DNA of 64,000 nt from Gammaproteobacteria bacterium (GTDB taxonomy: Bacteria > Pseudomonadota > Gammaproteobacteria > Steroidobacterales > Rariloculaceae), in assembly GCA_022820625.1 (NCBI GenBank), contig JAJEFE010000147.1, forward strand, positions 97,831 to 161,830, written 5' to 3'. Position 1 is the stretch's first letter; each line of letters begins with the position of its first letter. Of this stretch, positions 48,671 through 60,944 are shown in pieces. The notes beneath the pieces were generated by a model. That model made no database searches. It was not told the origin of the DNA and worked only from the letters and a program-made list of their open reading frames with translations. The translations under genes and the position numbers were made by a program.

Positions 48671-49606
48671 GTGAATCTGATTGCCGATATTGGCGCCACG
48701 CAGTCGCGATGCGCCGTGATCGATGGCGACGGCCGGATACAGGCAGCCGAAGTCTTCCAGAATCGCCATTTCGACAGCCTTCAGGAACTCTTGCGAGGCT
48801 ATCTGCGTCAGTGCCCCGACTGCCCCGGTTCCGCCGCCCTGGCTGTCGCCGCACCCATACTCGAAGACGATGTGAGCATGCCGAACCTCGGCTGGCGATT
48901 CTCCCAGGGATCGCTCATGGGCGAACTCGACTTGCGGGAACTGGTCGTGGTGAACGACTTCGCAGCCGTGGCCTGGGGATTACCGGCGCTCACCGCCGCC
49001 GACCTGCACAAGGTGGGCGGCGGCGCTGCAGTGGCCGGAACTGCGATGGCGACGCTGGGTCCGGGATCCGGCCTCGGGGTAGCCACCGTGGCGCCCTGCG
49101 GCGACCAATGGGCGGTGGTCGAGGGCGAGGGCGGCAACATCACCTTTACCGGCGTCACGCCCGAACAGCAGGCGGTGAGCGACCGTATCCGGGCGCAACA
49201 CGGGCACTGCTCGGCGGAAAGCCTTTTGTCCGGACCCGGCCTGGTCAATGTCTACATGGCGCTGGCCGCATTGCAGGGCCGAAACGCCGACCGCCCCAGT
49301 CCGGCACAGGTGAGCCGGGCTGCGGCGGACGGCGAGGCGCTGGCTTGCGAGGCGCGCGATATGTTCTTCGAGGTCCTGGGTGCGGTGGCGGGCAACCTGG
49401 CGCTGACCGTCGGCGCCAGGGGCGGCGTGTTCATCGCCGGCGGCATCGTACCCCGGCTGCTGGAGCCGCTGGAACGGTCAGGCTTCAGGGAATGCTTCGA
49501 AGCAAAAGGGCGCTATCGTTACTACCTGGAAGCCATCCCCACCTACGTGATCACGGAACCCTACCCCGCCTTTCGTGGCCTACGGAGGCTTCTCGGATAC
49601 GGCTGA
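48671..49606 (+). CDS. glk: Glucokinase
   Basis: MNLIADIGATQSRCAVID, VVVNDFAAVAWGLP, LGPGSGLGVATV, EGEGGNITF, GVFIAGGIVPRL. Confidence 0.85.
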   Translation: MNLIADIGATQSRCAVIDGDGRIQAAEVFQNRHFDSLQELLRGYLRQCPDCPGSAALAVAAPILEDDVSMPNLGWRFSQGSLMGELDLRELVVVNDFAAVAWGLPALTAADLHKVGGGAAVAGTAMATLGPGSGLGVATVAPCGDQWAVVEGEGGNITFTGVTPEQQAVSDRIRAQHGHCSAESLLSGPGLVNVYMALAALQGRNADRPSPAQVSRAAADGEALACEARDMFFEVLGAVAGNLALTVGARGGVFIAGGIVPRLLEPLERSGFRECFEAKGRYRYYLEAIPTYVITEPYPAFRGLRRLLGYG

Positions 49607-49658
49607 GCGAGGGCTCAGAATCGACCCGGCACGCCTCGCCGTCCTCGTCGACACCCGT

Positions 49659-51242
49659 TCAGGTCGCCGCCTGACGTTGCGGCACCGCAGCGATCGCATC
49701 GCCCTCGGCGACATCGACCCCGACCGTCCTGCCGAAGACCCGGCCGAGATAGACGCCCGCAGCGCCCCAGACTGCTGCGATGCCCGCGCCGATGGCGGCC
49801 ATGGCCGCGATGCCAAGTCCAAGTCCGTCGGTCAGGCCAGCGAAGGCGATGCTGCTTGCAGCGTCGCCGCCGCGATAGACGGCCACGTCGATTACCGGTT
49901 TCGCCTTGAAGCGCGTCTCGCGGTCGACGTTCGTGAACAGCATCTCGCGTGCAGGACGCGTGATGCCGTAGTTGCCAGCCTGCCGAGCGACCTGAAGTGC
50001 CAGCAGGACCGTCAGAATCGGTGCGAAAGCGAGAATCAGCAGTCCCGCGCAGATGAACACCGGCACGAGCGCGAGCGTCGTCGGCATGCCGAATCGGGTG
50101 ACGATTCGGCTGGTCGCGAAGAGACCGAGCCCGAAGGTCAGCAGGTTCACGACAAAGGCCAGGCCTGCGAGGATTTCGGTTCGCTCCTCGCGGGTGAATT
50201 CCCTGAGCAGGTCCGTCTGCTGGAAGTAGACGAACGAGCCGATCGTCGTGTAGAGCAGGATGAATGCGCCGATCGCGAGCAGGTAGGGATTCGTGAAGAA
50301 GGTCTTGAAGCCCGCGAGCGGATTGCCGCCGATCCTTGCGGCGCTGAGATCTGCGGCGACATCCTCATTGTGCAGGTCGACGCGCTTCAGACGCTGCAGG
50401 TAGAGCACCACCGGGGTCGCGATCAGCAGCATACCGGAGGCCAGGAGCATGAGGTTGTCCGTCCCGATGCCGGAGACCAACTGGTTCGCAACCAGCGGTC
50501 CCGTTGCGGCGCCCGCGCTCGCGCCCGCGGCGATGAACGCGAACGCGCGGCGCGACTGCTCCTTGCTGAACGTGTCGGCCATGAAACTCCAGAAGACCGA
50601 GACGTGAAACAGGCTGAAGAGGCTGACCCACAGGTAGAAGCTCTTGTCCAGCAAGATGTTGCTGGTGACCGGGCCTCGGGTCAGGGTCTCCAGAAAAGTC
50701 GCCAGACCACCTTCAAGCGGTACGCCGTCGGTGACGAAACCCGAGCCGAAATAGAACATGCAGAACGTTACGGCGAAGAAGATGTAGACGGCGGGCACCA
50801 GCAGCCTGAAACGCACGTGCGAGCAGGCGAGCCCGTACAGGGCGACGACGGCCGTGCTCAGCACCAGTTGCATGTTCCAGAGAACGCTGATCTCGGTGTT
50901 CGTCCAGTCGCTCGCCATCGCGTCGCGGACGGGTCTCAGGATGTAGTAGGCCGCCATGAGGATGAACACGAACGAGAACGAGATAATCACCGTTCTGATC
51001 TCGTTCGGCTCGATCATCGTCGCCGCCCTGACGAGTCGCGGCGCCATGAAGATCCGGACGATCAGGGCGACGGCGGCCAGCGTCCCAAGCAACCCGAGGT
51101 TCGACAGGTCGAACACGCTCCACAGCGGCTGGCCCTGCAGCACGCCGGCAGTTTTCGAGATGACGAATAAGGCGATGACGAGCCAGCAGGCTGTCTTGAT
51201 CCAGTCGCTGGACGATCGTTCGGCAAGAGACCTTGTTATCAT
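49659..51242 (-). CDS. MFS-like / ATP:ADP antiporter (TLC)-like carrier
   Basis: About 12 TM segments; AAYYILRPVRDAMASDWTNTEI and following pattern resemble NTP/NDP exchange transporter-like proteins of free-living bacteria. Confidence 0.65.
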   Translation of the reverse strand: MITRSLAERSSSDWIKTACWLVIALFVISKTAGVLQGQPLWSVFDLSNLGLLGTLAAVALIVRIFMAPRLVRAATMIEPNEIRTVIISFSFVFILMAAYYILRPVRDAMASDWTNTEISVLWNMQLVLSTAVVALYGLACSHVRFRLLVPAVYIFFAVTFCMFYFGSGFVTDGVPLEGGLATFLETLTRGPVTSNILLDKSFYLWVSLFSLFHVSVFWSFMADTFSKEQSRRAFAFIAAGASAGAATGPLVANQLVSGIGTDNLMLLASGMLLIATPVVLYLQRLKRVDLHNEDVAADLSAARIGGNPLAGFKTFFTNPYLLAIGAFILLYTTIGSFVYFQQTDLLREFTREERTEILAGLAFVVNLLTFGLGLFATSRIVTRFGMPTTLALVPVFICAGLLILAFAPILTVLLALQVARQAGNYGITRPAREMLFTNVDRETRFKAKPVIDVAVYRGGDAASSIAFAGLTDGLGLGIAAMAAIGAGIAAVWGAAGVYLGRVFGRTVGVDVAEGDAIAAVPQRQAAT

Positions 51243-51427
51243 CGCGTACTCCCGATTCGAAGCGAGGCGTCGGCAAGGCGACATCCCAAATGCGCAGCAG
51301 CAGCCCCGCATTGGCCGGCCGGTCATCGGCAGACCGGCCGAATCCAGAATACTACCCGAAAAGCCGACTACGATGGCCGCTCACGTCCACGCGGCGCAAG
51401 AACGGCCGTTATACCCGGGAACGACCG

Positions 51428-52723
51428 CTATTCCGTTGAGTCGCGCTCGCGGCGGATGGCCCGGTAGCCGATGTCGCGGCGGTAGTAGACGTCTTTCCAG
51501 TCGATGCGGGCCGCTGAGGAGTAGGCTACTTTGGCTGCGCTTGCGACCGTGCTGCCGAGGCCGACGACGCACAGGACGCGGCCGCCGCTGGTGACGATGG
51601 CGCCGTCGTCTTCGCGGGTGCCGGCGTGGAAGACGAGGGCATCGTCGCCGAAGTCGGTGTCCAGGCCGGAGATGGGGGCGCCGGTGTCGTAGCTGCCGGG
51701 GTAGCCGCCGCTGGCCAGCACCACACCCAGCGCGGCTCGCGGGTCCCATTCGACATCGATCGAGTTCAGTGAGCCGTCGAATGCGGCCAGGCACAATTCG
51801 GTGAGGTCGCTGCGCATGCGGGCCAGGACGGGCTGGGTTTCGGGGTCGCCGAACCGGCAGTTGTATTCCAGCACCCTTGGCTTGCCGTGCGGGTCGATCA
51901 TCAGGCCGGCGTAGAGGAAGCCCCGGTAGGCCATGCCCTCGGCGCTCATCCCGGTGACCGTGGGGATCATGATTTCGTCCATGACCCGGCGGTGCATTTC
52001 GGGTGTCAGGACGGGCGCCGGAGAATAGGCGCCCATGCCGCCGGTGTTGGGGCCGCGGTCGCCCTCGTCGCGGGTCTTGTGGTCCTGGGAGCTTGCCAGC
52101 GGCACGATGCGGGTATCGTCGACCACGGCGATGAAGCTGACCTCCTCGCCGCGGAGGAACTCCTCCACGACGACCGTGGCGCCGGCTTCGCCGAAGGTGC
52201 GTTGTTCGAGCATGCCCCGTACCGTGCGTTCCGCCTCGCCGAAGGTCTCGGCAATGGTCACGCCCTTGCCGGCGGCCAGTCCGTCGGCCTTGATGACGAT
52301 GGGCGGCGTGCAGGAGCGTATGTAGGCGAGCGCGGCGTCCGGTTCGGTAAAGGTCTCGTACGCAGCGGTGGGTATGTCGTGGCGGGCCAGGAAGGCCTTG
52401 GTGAAGGCTTTCGAGCCCTCCAGGCGAGCGGCAGCGGCCTGCGGCCCGAAGCACTTCAGTCCGGCCGCCTCGAAACGGTCGACCACGCCGTCCACGAGCG
52501 GTTGCTCGGGTCCGACGACGGTCAGGTCGACGTCCTCGGATTGCGCAAGGTCCAGCAATCCGTCCAGGTCGTCGGCAGCCACGGCGACGTTGCTGGTCCC
52601 TGGCTCCATCGCCGTGCCGGCGTTGCCGGGCGCCGCGAGGATTTCCGTGACGCGCGGCGACTGCGCGAACTTCCAGACCAGGGCGTGTTCCCGCCCGCCG
52701 CTGCCTATGACCAGAATCTTCAT
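51428..52723 (-). CDS. purD: Phosphoribosylamine--glycine ligase
   Basis: [25 protein letters not shown]...[11 protein letters not shown]...[11 protein letters not shown]...[12 protein letters not shown]. Confidence 0.97.
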   Translation of the reverse strand: MKILVIGSGGREHALVWKFAQSPRVTEILAAPGNAGTAMEPGTSNVAVAADDLDGLLDLAQSEDVDLTVVGPEQPLVDGVVDRFEAAGLKCFGPQAAAARLEGSKAFTKAFLARHDIPTAAYETFTEPDAALAYIRSCTPPIVIKADGLAAGKGVTIAETFGEAERTVRGMLEQRTFGEAGATVVVEEFLRGEEVSFIAVVDDTRIVPLASSQDHKTRDEGDRGPNTGGMGAYSPAPVLTPEMHRRVMDEIMIPTVTGMSAEGMAYRGFLYAGLMIDPHGKPRVLEYNCRFGDPETQPVLARMRSDLTELCLAAFDGSLNSIDVEWDPRAALGVVLASGGYPGSYDTGAPISGLDTDFGDDALVFHAGTREDDGAIVTSGGRVLCVVGLGSTVASAAKVAYSSAARIDWKDVYYRRDIGYRAIRRERDSTE

Positions 52724-54282
52724 CAGTGGCGAAAGTGGCGCATGCCGGTGAATACCATGGCGATATCGTGCTCGTCCGCTGCCTTGATGACTTCTGCGTC
52801 GCGAACGGAACCTCCCGGCTGGATCACGCAGGTAATACCGTGTTCGGCGGCGATGTCGATGCCGTCGCGGAAGGGAAAAAAGGCGTCCGACGCCATGGCT
52901 GCGCCGGTCAGTTTCAGGTCCTGGTCGGCGGCCTTCATGGCCGCCACCCGCGCGCTCACCACGCGGCTCATCTGTCCGGCGCCCACCCCGAGCGTCCGGC
53001 CCTCCCGTGCGTAGACGATGGCATTGGACTTCACGTACTTGCAGACGATCCAGGCGAATGCCAGGTCGTCCATTTCGTCGCTGGACGGCGCGCGCCGGGT
53101 GGCGATCTTCAGTTCCACGTCTTCCGGCATCCCCGGATCCCGCTCCTGCACCAGCAGGCCACCCGCGACACTCCTCAGATCCCAGCCGCTGGAACGGTCG
53201 ACGGGCACGCATGCGGCCTCCAGCAGACGAACGTTTTTTTTCGCTGCCAGGGCGTCCCGGGCGGCGGGCAGGACGCTCGGTGCAACCACCACGTCAACCA
53301 GTTGCCGGGTGACGATTTCCCGCGCCGTTTCGGCGTCCAATGGCCGGTTGAAGGCGATGATGCCGCCGAAGGCGGAGGTGGGATCGGTCTCGTAGGCCAG
53401 TTCGTACGCCGCTTTCGGCGTGGCGGCGATGGCGCCGCCGCAGGGGTTGGCGTGCTTGACGATCACGCAGGCGCAATCCTGGAAGGCGCCAACGCACTGT
53501 ATCGCCGTATCGGCATCCGCCAGGTTGTTGAAGCTGAGCGCCTTGCCCTGTAGCTGGTTTGCGGCGGCGATGCCGGTACCCTCGGCGGCCGCCAGCCGAT
53601 AGTACGCGGCCCGCTGATGCGGATTTTCGCCATAGCGCAGCTCGCCCGTCTTGGTTCCCGCCAGCACCAGGGTGTCGGGGAACGAGTCCGTGAGATCGTC
53701 GCGCAGATAGTTGCTGATCAGGGCGTCGTAGCGGGCGGTGTGGGTGAACGCCTTTGCAGCCAGTTCCCGCCTGAGATCGGCCGTTGCATCGTCATTGCGA
53801 ATTGCCGCCAGTACTCGCGAATAGTCGGCTGGATCGCAGACCACCGTGAGTCGGGCATGGTTCTTCGCTGCGGCGCGCAGCATGGCCGGACCGCCCACAT
53901 CGATCTGCTCCACCGCGCTTTCCTCGGTGCAATCCGGATCCAGGATGGTGGCTTCGAAAGGGTAGAGATTGACGGCCAGGAGATCGATCCAGTGGATGCC
54001 GTGTGCTTCGGTGGCGGTCTCGTCCACTCCGCGGCGCGCCAGCAACCCGCCGTGTATGGCCGGGTGAAGCGTCTTGACGCGGCCGTCCATCATTTCGGGG
54101 AAGCCGGTGAGTTCGGAAACGTCCAGTACTTCCAGTCCCGCCTCGCGCAGCGCGCGGGCCGTGCCTCCGGTGGAAACCAGCTCGAATCCGAGGGCGGCCA
54201 GACCCCCGGCGAAGTCGGCAACGCCGGCCTTGTCCGAGACGCTGATAAGGGCGCGGCGGGGCCGCGTCGGGCGGCCGTTCAT
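52723..54282 (-). CDS. purH: Bifunctional AICAR formyltransferase / IMP cyclohydrolase
   Basis: [32 protein letters not shown]...[16 protein letters not shown]...KHANPCG. Confidence 0.97.
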   Translation of the reverse strand: MNGRPTRPRRALISVSDKAGVADFAGGLAALGFELVSTGGTARALREAGLEVLDVSELTGFPEMMDGRVKTLHPAIHGGLLARRGVDETATEAHGIHWIDLLAVNLYPFEATILDPDCTEESAVEQIDVGGPAMLRAAAKNHARLTVVCDPADYSRVLAAIRNDDATADLRRELAAKAFTHTARYDALISNYLRDDLTDSFPDTLVLAGTKTGELRYGENPHQRAAYYRLAAAEGTGIAAANQLQGKALSFNNLADADTAIQCVGAFQDCACVIVKHANPCGGAIAATPKAAYELAYETDPTSAFGGIIAFNRPLDAETAREIVTRQLVDVVVAPSVLPAARDALAAKKNVRLLEAACVPVDRSSGWDLRSVAGGLLVQERDPGMPEDVELKIATRRAPSSDEMDDLAFAWIVCKYVKSNAIVYAREGRTLGVGAGQMSRVVSARVAAMKAADQDLKLTGAAMASDAFFPFRDGIDIAAEHGITCVIQPGGSVRDAEVIKAADEHDIAMVFTGMRHFRH

Positions 54283-54599
54283 TCCTCCAGCAGATCGTAA
54301 AGCTTCAGCTTCTTGCGCAACGTACCGCGATTGATGCCAAGGATTTTCGCCGCCTGGCTCTTGTTGCCGCCGGCGTAGTCCATGGCGTTCTTCAGCAGCG
54401 GCCGCTCGACCTCGCCGATCACCAGTTGATAGAGGTTGGCGGGGTCGTGACCGTTCAGGCTCTTGAGGTATCGCTTGAGCGCCTTGTCCGTGATTTCGCT
54501 GAGCGGCTTGTTACTGAGTTTCCCCTTGATGGCCGATTTTGATCGCTTGCCTATTGTTCTTCTCGCTGGCTCTGGCTTTCGGGCGTCCGGCACTCCCAC
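54279..54599 (-). CDS. fis: Fis-family DNA-binding protein
   Basis: [45 protein letters not shown] overlap with purH. Confidence 0.9.
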   Translation of the reverse strand: MGVPDARKPEPARRTIGKRSKSAIKGKLSNKPLSEITDKALKRYLKSLNGHDPANLYQLVIGEVERPLLKNAMDYAGGNKSQAAKILGINRGTLRKKLKLYDLLEE

Positions 54600-54761
54600 G
54601 GACGCTTCGGAATGCAGTGAATCTGACGGATGATCGGGTACGAAAACGAGAGCGAATCATATCACGGTCAACGGTCAAGGGAAGAGATCGCCACGCCTCG
54701 GATGAGCGGACCGAAAATCGTTTCAGGGGACGGTTCTGCGGCGTTCCCGCGGGCTGCGCCG

Positions 54762-56105
54762 CTACTTCAGCCCGAGCCTTTTTTCCAGGTAGTTGATGTC
54801 GGTGCCGCCGGCCTTGAACGCCGCGTGCTGGCAGATTTCCTGGTGCAGCGGAACGTTGGTCCGGATACCCTCCACCACGATCTCGCTCAACGCAGTGCCC
54901 ATCCTCGCGATGGCCGCGGCCCGGCTGTCCCCGTGCGCGATCACCTTGGCGATGAGGGAGTCGTAGTAGGGCGGTACGGCATAGCCGCTGTAAAGGTGGC
55001 TGTCTACGCGGATACCGGGACCGCCGGGGGCGTGCCAAAGATTCACCGTGCCCGGTGAGGGCATGAAAGATTTTGGATCTTCGGCGTTGATGCGGCATTC
55101 GATGGCGTGCCCGGACCAGCGAATGTCTTCCTGGCGTATATCGAGCGGTTCGCCGGCGGCAACCCGCAGTTGGGCCTTGACGATATCGATCCCGGTGATC
55201 ATTTCGGTCACCGGGTGCTCTACCTGGACCCGGGTGTTCATTTCGATGAAGAAGAACTCGCCGTCCTGGTACAGGAATTCGAACGTGCCCGCACCCCGAT
55301 ACCCGATCTCCCGGCAGGCCCGGGCGCAACGCTCGCCCATGCGTTCGCGCGTCTGTTGCGAAATACCCGGTGCGGGCGCTTCTTCCACGACCTTCTGGTT
55401 GCGCCGCTGCATCGAGCAGTCTCGTTCACCGAGATGAATCGCGTTGCCATGGTGGTCGGCGAGCACCTGGAATTCCACGTGCCTGGGCTGTTCGAGGTAG
55501 CGCTCCATGTAGACCTGTTCGTTCCCGAACGCAGCCAGCGCCTCGGCCCTGGTGATGGTGATGGCGTTGAACAGCGCGGCTTCGCTGTGCACCACCCGCA
55601 TGCCGCGCCCGCCGCCGCCGCCCGCGGCCTTGACGATGACCGGGTAGCCTATTTCCCGGGCGCATCGGGCATTCTCTTCGTTGTCGTCGGACAGGGGACC
55701 GTCGGAACCGGGGACGCACGGCACACCTGCCTCCCGCATGGCGCGGATGGCGGAAACCTTGTCACCCATCAGCTTGATGGTTTCCGGCTCAGGGCCGATA
55801 AAGATGAACCCGCTTTCCTGCACACGCTCGGCGAAACCGGCGTTCTCGGACAGGAATCCGTAGCCGGGATGTATGGCCACCGCGTCGGTCACTTCGGCGG
55901 CGGCAATCACCGCGGGCATGTTCAGGTAACTGTCGGTGGATGCCGCCGGACCGATGCAGACGGTTTCGTCCGCCAGCAGCACGTGCTTGAGCGTGGCATC
56001 CGCGGAGGAGTGCGCCGCGACGGTCTTGATCCCCAGTTCCCGGCACGCCCTGAGGACACGCAGGGCGATTTCGCCCCGATTCGCGATAAGGACCTTGTCC
56101 AGCAT
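54762..56105 (-). CDS. accC: Biotin carboxylase subunit of acetyl-CoA carboxylase
   Basis: [37 protein letters not shown]...[15 protein letters not shown]...[13 protein letters not shown]. Confidence 0.97.
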   Translation of the reverse strand: MLDKVLIANRGEIALRVLRACRELGIKTVAAHSSADATLKHVLLADETVCIGPAASTDSYLNMPAVIAAAEVTDAVAIHPGYGFLSENAGFAERVQESGFIFIGPEPETIKLMGDKVSAIRAMREAGVPCVPGSDGPLSDDNEENARCAREIGYPVIVKAAGGGGGRGMRVVHSEAALFNAITITRAEALAAFGNEQVYMERYLEQPRHVEFQVLADHHGNAIHLGERDCSMQRRNQKVVEEAPAPGISQQTRERMGERCARACREIGYRGAGTFEFLYQDGEFFFIEMNTRVQVEHPVTEMITGIDIVKAQLRVAAGEPLDIRQEDIRWSGHAIECRINAEDPKSFMPSPGTVNLWHAPGGPGIRVDSHLYSGYAVPPYYDSLIAKVIAHGDSRAAAIARMGTALSEIVVEGIRTNVPLHQEICQHAAFKAGGTDINYLEKRLGLK

Positions 56106-56111
56106 GCGCGT

Positions 56112-56573
56112 TTATTCTTCGATGAGGAACAGGACCTGGCCGAACTCTACCGGGGCGCCGTTTTCCACGAGGATGCTCACGATGGTCCCATCCACGTCGG
56201 CTTCGATGGGGTTCATCATCTTCATCGCCTCGACGATGCACAGCGTATCGCCCACTTCGATCCGGGAACCCAGGTCGACGAACGGTTTGGCCCCCGGGGC
56301 CGGACCGGCGTAGAACGTGCCGACCATGGGCGAGGTGATTTCATGACCGCCGGAGGCAGCCTCCGCCGGGGCGGAGTCCGGCCGCTCGGAGGCCGGTGGC
56401 TCGGGCACGTGGACCGGAACCTGCGCCGGCGCCGGGGGCTGAGCTGCCGGAACGACCGGCGCGGCCGTCAGCCGCGTCACGCGGATGGACTGGTCGCCCT
56501 CGGAGATTTCGATCTCGGCGATCTCGTGCGATTCCACGAGCTCCATGAGTTTCTTGATTTTCCTGACGTCCAC
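56112..56573 (-). CDS. accB: Biotin carboxyl carrier protein
   Basis: C-terminal biotinyl motif [33 protein letters not shown]. Confidence 0.95.
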   Translation of the reverse strand: MDVRKIKKLMELVESHEIAEIEISEGDQSIRVTRLTAAPVVPAAQPPAPAQVPVHVPEPPASERPDSAPAEAASGGHEITSPMVGTFYAGPAPGAKPFVDLGSRIEVGDTLCIVEAMKMMNPIEADVDGTIVSILVENGAPVEFGQVLFLIEE

Positions 56574-56609
56574 GAGAGCCTCCTCCGGCAGTCCGCGGCG
56601 AAAGATTCC

Positions 56610-57047
56610 CTAGGCCAGATGACGCGAGGCGGCGACAAGGGCCAGTTCGTAACTGGCGACGCCGAACCCGGCAACGGTGCCCAGGGCCACGTCGGAGAAA
56701 AACGAGCGATGCCTGAAATCCTCGCGCGCGGCGACGTTGGACAGATGTATTTCAATGAACGGTATGCTCACGGCCAGCAGCGCATCCCGAAGCGCTATAC
56801 TGGTGTGGGTGAAGGCTGCCGGGTTCAGCAGGATGAGTTCGACGCCTTCGTCGCGGGCCGAGTGAACGCGCCTGACCAGTTCATGTTCGGCATCGCTCTG
56901 GTAGCAGAGCAGGTCGTGGCCCTGCCGTTCTGCAGACTGCGCCAGGCGCGACTCGATATCCGCCAGGGTATCCGCACCGTAGATTTCCGGTTCGCGCTGT
57001 CCCAGCAGGCCGAGGTTGGGGCCATTGATCAGAAGCAAACGTGCCAT
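56610..57047 (-). CDS. aroQ: Type II 3-dehydroquinate dehydratase
   Basis: MARLLLINGPNLGLLGQREPEIYG...LNPAAFTHTSIALRDAL...EIHLSNVAAREDFRH. Confidence 0.95.
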   Translation of the reverse strand: MARLLLINGPNLGLLGQREPEIYGADTLADIESRLAQSAERQGHDLLCYQSDAEHELVRRVHSARDEGVELILLNPAAFTHTSIALRDALLAVSIPFIEIHLSNVAAREDFRHRSFFSDVALGTVAGFGVASYELALVAASRHLA

Positions 57048-57178
57048 TTTTCATGATCGACGAAATTTACGCGCTAATTTAGCACAAATCGGAGCATGTT
57101 TGTGAATTTTTACCAGGCTTTGCTTGGAGCGATATCAGTTCCCTCCGTGCCTGCGCGGCGATGCTGCCGGGAATATTG

Positions 57179-57784
57179 CTAGTGGTTCAAACGCGCCCGG
57201 GCTGCATCGATGTCCATCGTGCCGGCTTCCAGAGCGTTCAGGACCAGGAGGAAGTCGTCCATGTGCTCCGCATGCAGTTCTCCGTTATGGACGCCCAGGA
57301 TGCGTTTGTGGTGATCCGTGAATACAGTAAAGGGCAGAACGAAGAACTCGAGCCCGAATTCGGCGGCGGCTTCCATGGCCGCCAGTTGTCCCACCAGCAC
57401 CGGGTAGTTGAAGCCCATGTCTTCGGCGAATGCCTGCACCGCTTCCAGGTGATCCACGGCGATGCCGACGACCTGCACCCCTGCGGACCCGTTGGCATCC
57501 TGGAACTCCTTCAGCAGGGGGATTTCCCGCAGGCACGGCGCACACCAGGTGGCCCAGAAGTTGATCACCAGGGCGTTGCCCTCCCAACCATGAATGGAGC
57601 GCAATTCCCCGGTGAGATCTTCGAGCGCGAAATCCGGTAGCGTTTCTACGCTGACGGATGCCGCGGTATTTCCGGCGCCGTCCGGTAGATTCCCCGGAAC
57701 CACGGCACGGTAGCCCACGTAGGCGAGCAGCGCGGCAGCGCTGAGCGCCAGCGTCAGCAGCGCGGACCGGGCCATGTCACTCAT
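57179..57784 (-). CDS. TlpA-family thiol-disulfide oxidoreductase
   Basis: LVINFWATWCAPCLREIPLLKEFQ; N-terminal membrane anchor. Confidence 0.9.
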   Translation of the reverse strand: MSDMARSALLTLALSAAALLAYVGYRAVVPGNLPDGAGNTAASVSVETLPDFALEDLTGELRSIHGWEGNALVINFWATWCAPCLREIPLLKEFQDANGSAGVQVVGIAVDHLEAVQAFAEDMGFNYPVLVGQLAAMEAAAEFGLEFFVLPFTVFTDHHKRILGVHNGELHAEHMDDFLLVLNALEAGTMDIDAARARLNH

Positions 57785-58226
57785 CGCCCGCCAGCCTCAC
57801 GCGCTTGTCCCAGCTTGCGGGGAGGTAGCAATAGCCGATGTCGGCACAACCCTGAAGTTCCAGCCGGACCAGCATTTCGTTCGCGGCGCCCGCGCTCCGG
57901 TAGGGAATGCGAATCTGGAAATCGCCGCGATAGATTTCCACGGCGCCGAAGAATTCGTCCACGTGGGGACGGCCCTCGGGAAGCTCCGGCGTGCCGAGCA
58001 TGATGCCGTCGGTCAGGCTCTCGAAGCCGAACCGGTGCCGGTACAGGTAATAACCCTCGGGAATCTGAAAGCTCAGTACCACCGAGCCGGCATCGGCGAA
58101 AGCAATCCAGGGAAAGGCTTCCTCGGGCGGTAGTGGTTCATTGAACTGGGCTGCGGCGACGGCCACGGCGGCAAGCACGGCGAGAAGCAGCCGGCGCGCA
58201 GTCGACCGTGTCGTGGTGTTTGTCAT
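57777..58226 (-). CDS. Stand-alone DsbD N-terminal (alpha)-domain protein
   Basis: Signal peptide; LSFQIPEGYYLYRHRFGFESLTDG...VEIYRGDFQIRIPYRSAGAANEMLVRLELQGCADIGYCYLP (QGCADxGxCYLP motif) with no downstream TM domain. Confidence 0.85.
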   Translation of the reverse strand: MTNTTTRSTARRLLLAVLAAVAVAAAQFNEPLPPEEAFPWIAFADAGSVVLSFQIPEGYYLYRHRFGFESLTDGIMLGTPELPEGRPHVDEFFGAVEIYRGDFQIRIPYRSAGAANEMLVRLELQGCADIGYCYLPASWDKRVRLAGDE

Positions 58227-58239
58227 GCGAAGGGTCTCC

Positions 58240-58560
58240 TCATGACACCGATTCCGCGAGCCAGCCCAGGTAGGCCCTGGAACCCCTGCAGACCGGAACG
58301 GCGATGATTTCCGGCACGTCATAACTCGACAGCCGCCTGATCGCGATCTGCAATTCGTCGAATCGGGCATCCGTGGTCTTGATCAACAGCAGAGTTTCCT
58401 TGTCCCGTTGCAGCCGGGATTCCCATGTGTACGTGGACAAGACTCCATCCACCCGGTTGACACAGGCGGCGAGCCGCTTTTCCACCAGAGCGCCGGCGAT
58501 TTCGTCCGCTTCGTCCGCGTTTGCACAGGTCGTCAGTACCAGAAGAGCGGAATTACTCAT
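58240..58560 (-). CDS. cutA: Divalent-cation tolerance protein CutA
   Basis: LVLTTCANADEADEIAGALVEKRLAACVNRVDGVLSTYTWESRLQRDKETLLLIKT. Confidence 0.93.
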   Translation of the reverse strand: MSNSALLVLTTCANADEADEIAGALVEKRLAACVNRVDGVLSTYTWESRLQRDKETLLLIKTTDARFDELQIAIRRLSSYDVPEIIAVPVCRGSRAYLGWLAESVS

Positions 58561-58677
58561 TGCCGATCGATCCTGACCTGCCGTACGCCTGTCTGTTCGG
58601 AAGCATAGCGGCACTGCCGTCCCGTGTCATTGATCGGCGAACGCAGTGAGATTTTTTCGCGCCACGCGCAATTGGGT

Positions 58678-58706
58678 CTTGAAATCTCTCAATTCGCCCC
58701 TATCAT
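58678..58706 (+). promoter_or_regulatory. Candidate sigma32-type heat-shock promoter of groESL
   Basis: CTTGAAA (58678-58684), 12 bp, CCCCTATCAT (58697-58706). Confidence 0.6.
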
Positions 58707-58732
58707 TAGCACTCGTTTCGACCGAGTGCTAA
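58706..58732. promoter_or_regulatory. CIRCE operator (HrcA binding site)
   Basis: Perfect TTAGCACTC-N9-GAGTGCTAA. Confidence 0.95.
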
Positions 58733-58798
58733 CAAGTGCGACGGCGTACAAGGTTTTTTCCAACGTAGTTCAATGAGTTATCAAAGGGAGACCCATCA

Positions 58799-59089
58799 AT
58801 GAAGATACGTCCCTTACATGATCGCGTCGTCATCAGGCGCACCGAGGAAGAGCGAACCTCTCCCGGCGGAATCGTGATCCCCGACGCCGCGGCCGAGAAA
58901 CCCATCAAGGGTGAAGTTCTCGCCGTAGGTAACGGAAAGCTGCTGGAAAACGGCGACATTCGGCCCCTTGACCTCAAGGTGGGCGACCAGGTCCTGTTCG
59001 GCAAGTACTCCGGCACGGAGGTCAAGATGGACGGCGAGGAACTGCTGGTGATGCGTGAGGACGACATCATGGCGGTGATCGAGGGCTGA
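58799..59089 (+). CDS. groES: Co-chaperonin GroES
   Basis: [40 protein letters not shown]. Confidence 0.98.
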   Translation: MKIRPLHDRVVIRRTEEERTSPGGIVIPDAAAEKPIKGEVLAVGNGKLLENGDIRPLDLKVGDQVLFGKYSGTEVKMDGEELLVMREDDIMAVIEG

Positions 59090-59113
59090 GGCCCCGCTGC
59101 AACGATTTTTTGA

Positions 59114-60763
<1,650 letters not shown>

Positions 60764-60786
60764 CGTCGCCGACTTCAGCCGAACGG

Positions 60787-60815
60787 AAAAGCCCCGCCCC
60801 TGCGCGGGGCTTTTT
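60787..60815 (+). terminator. Rho-independent terminator after groL
   Basis: aaaaGCCCCGC-ccctgc-GCGGGGCttttt. Confidence 0.92.
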
Positions 60816-60944
60816 CATGGTGCGGGCCCGCATGTCACGGACGGCACGCGTTGATGATAGAGTTCCGGTCTGCGCCGGCGGGCGGCGGCAGCAGTCTTCC
60901 TGCAATTCACGCATGAGGCGCTTTCGTACCCGCCGGCTTGTGGA

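Noticed and set aside
46704-48854. 716-aa minus ORF extending yrfG far upstream
   Set aside because: Extension overlaps cysQ antisense; the HAD protein begins at ATG 47453.
49575-51170. 531-aa plus ORF rich in R/D/E/H
   Set aside because: Antisense to the multi-TM carrier; composition typical of a complement frame of hydrophobic codons.
55107-57056. 649-aa plus ORF
   Set aside because: Antisense to accC/accB/aroQ.
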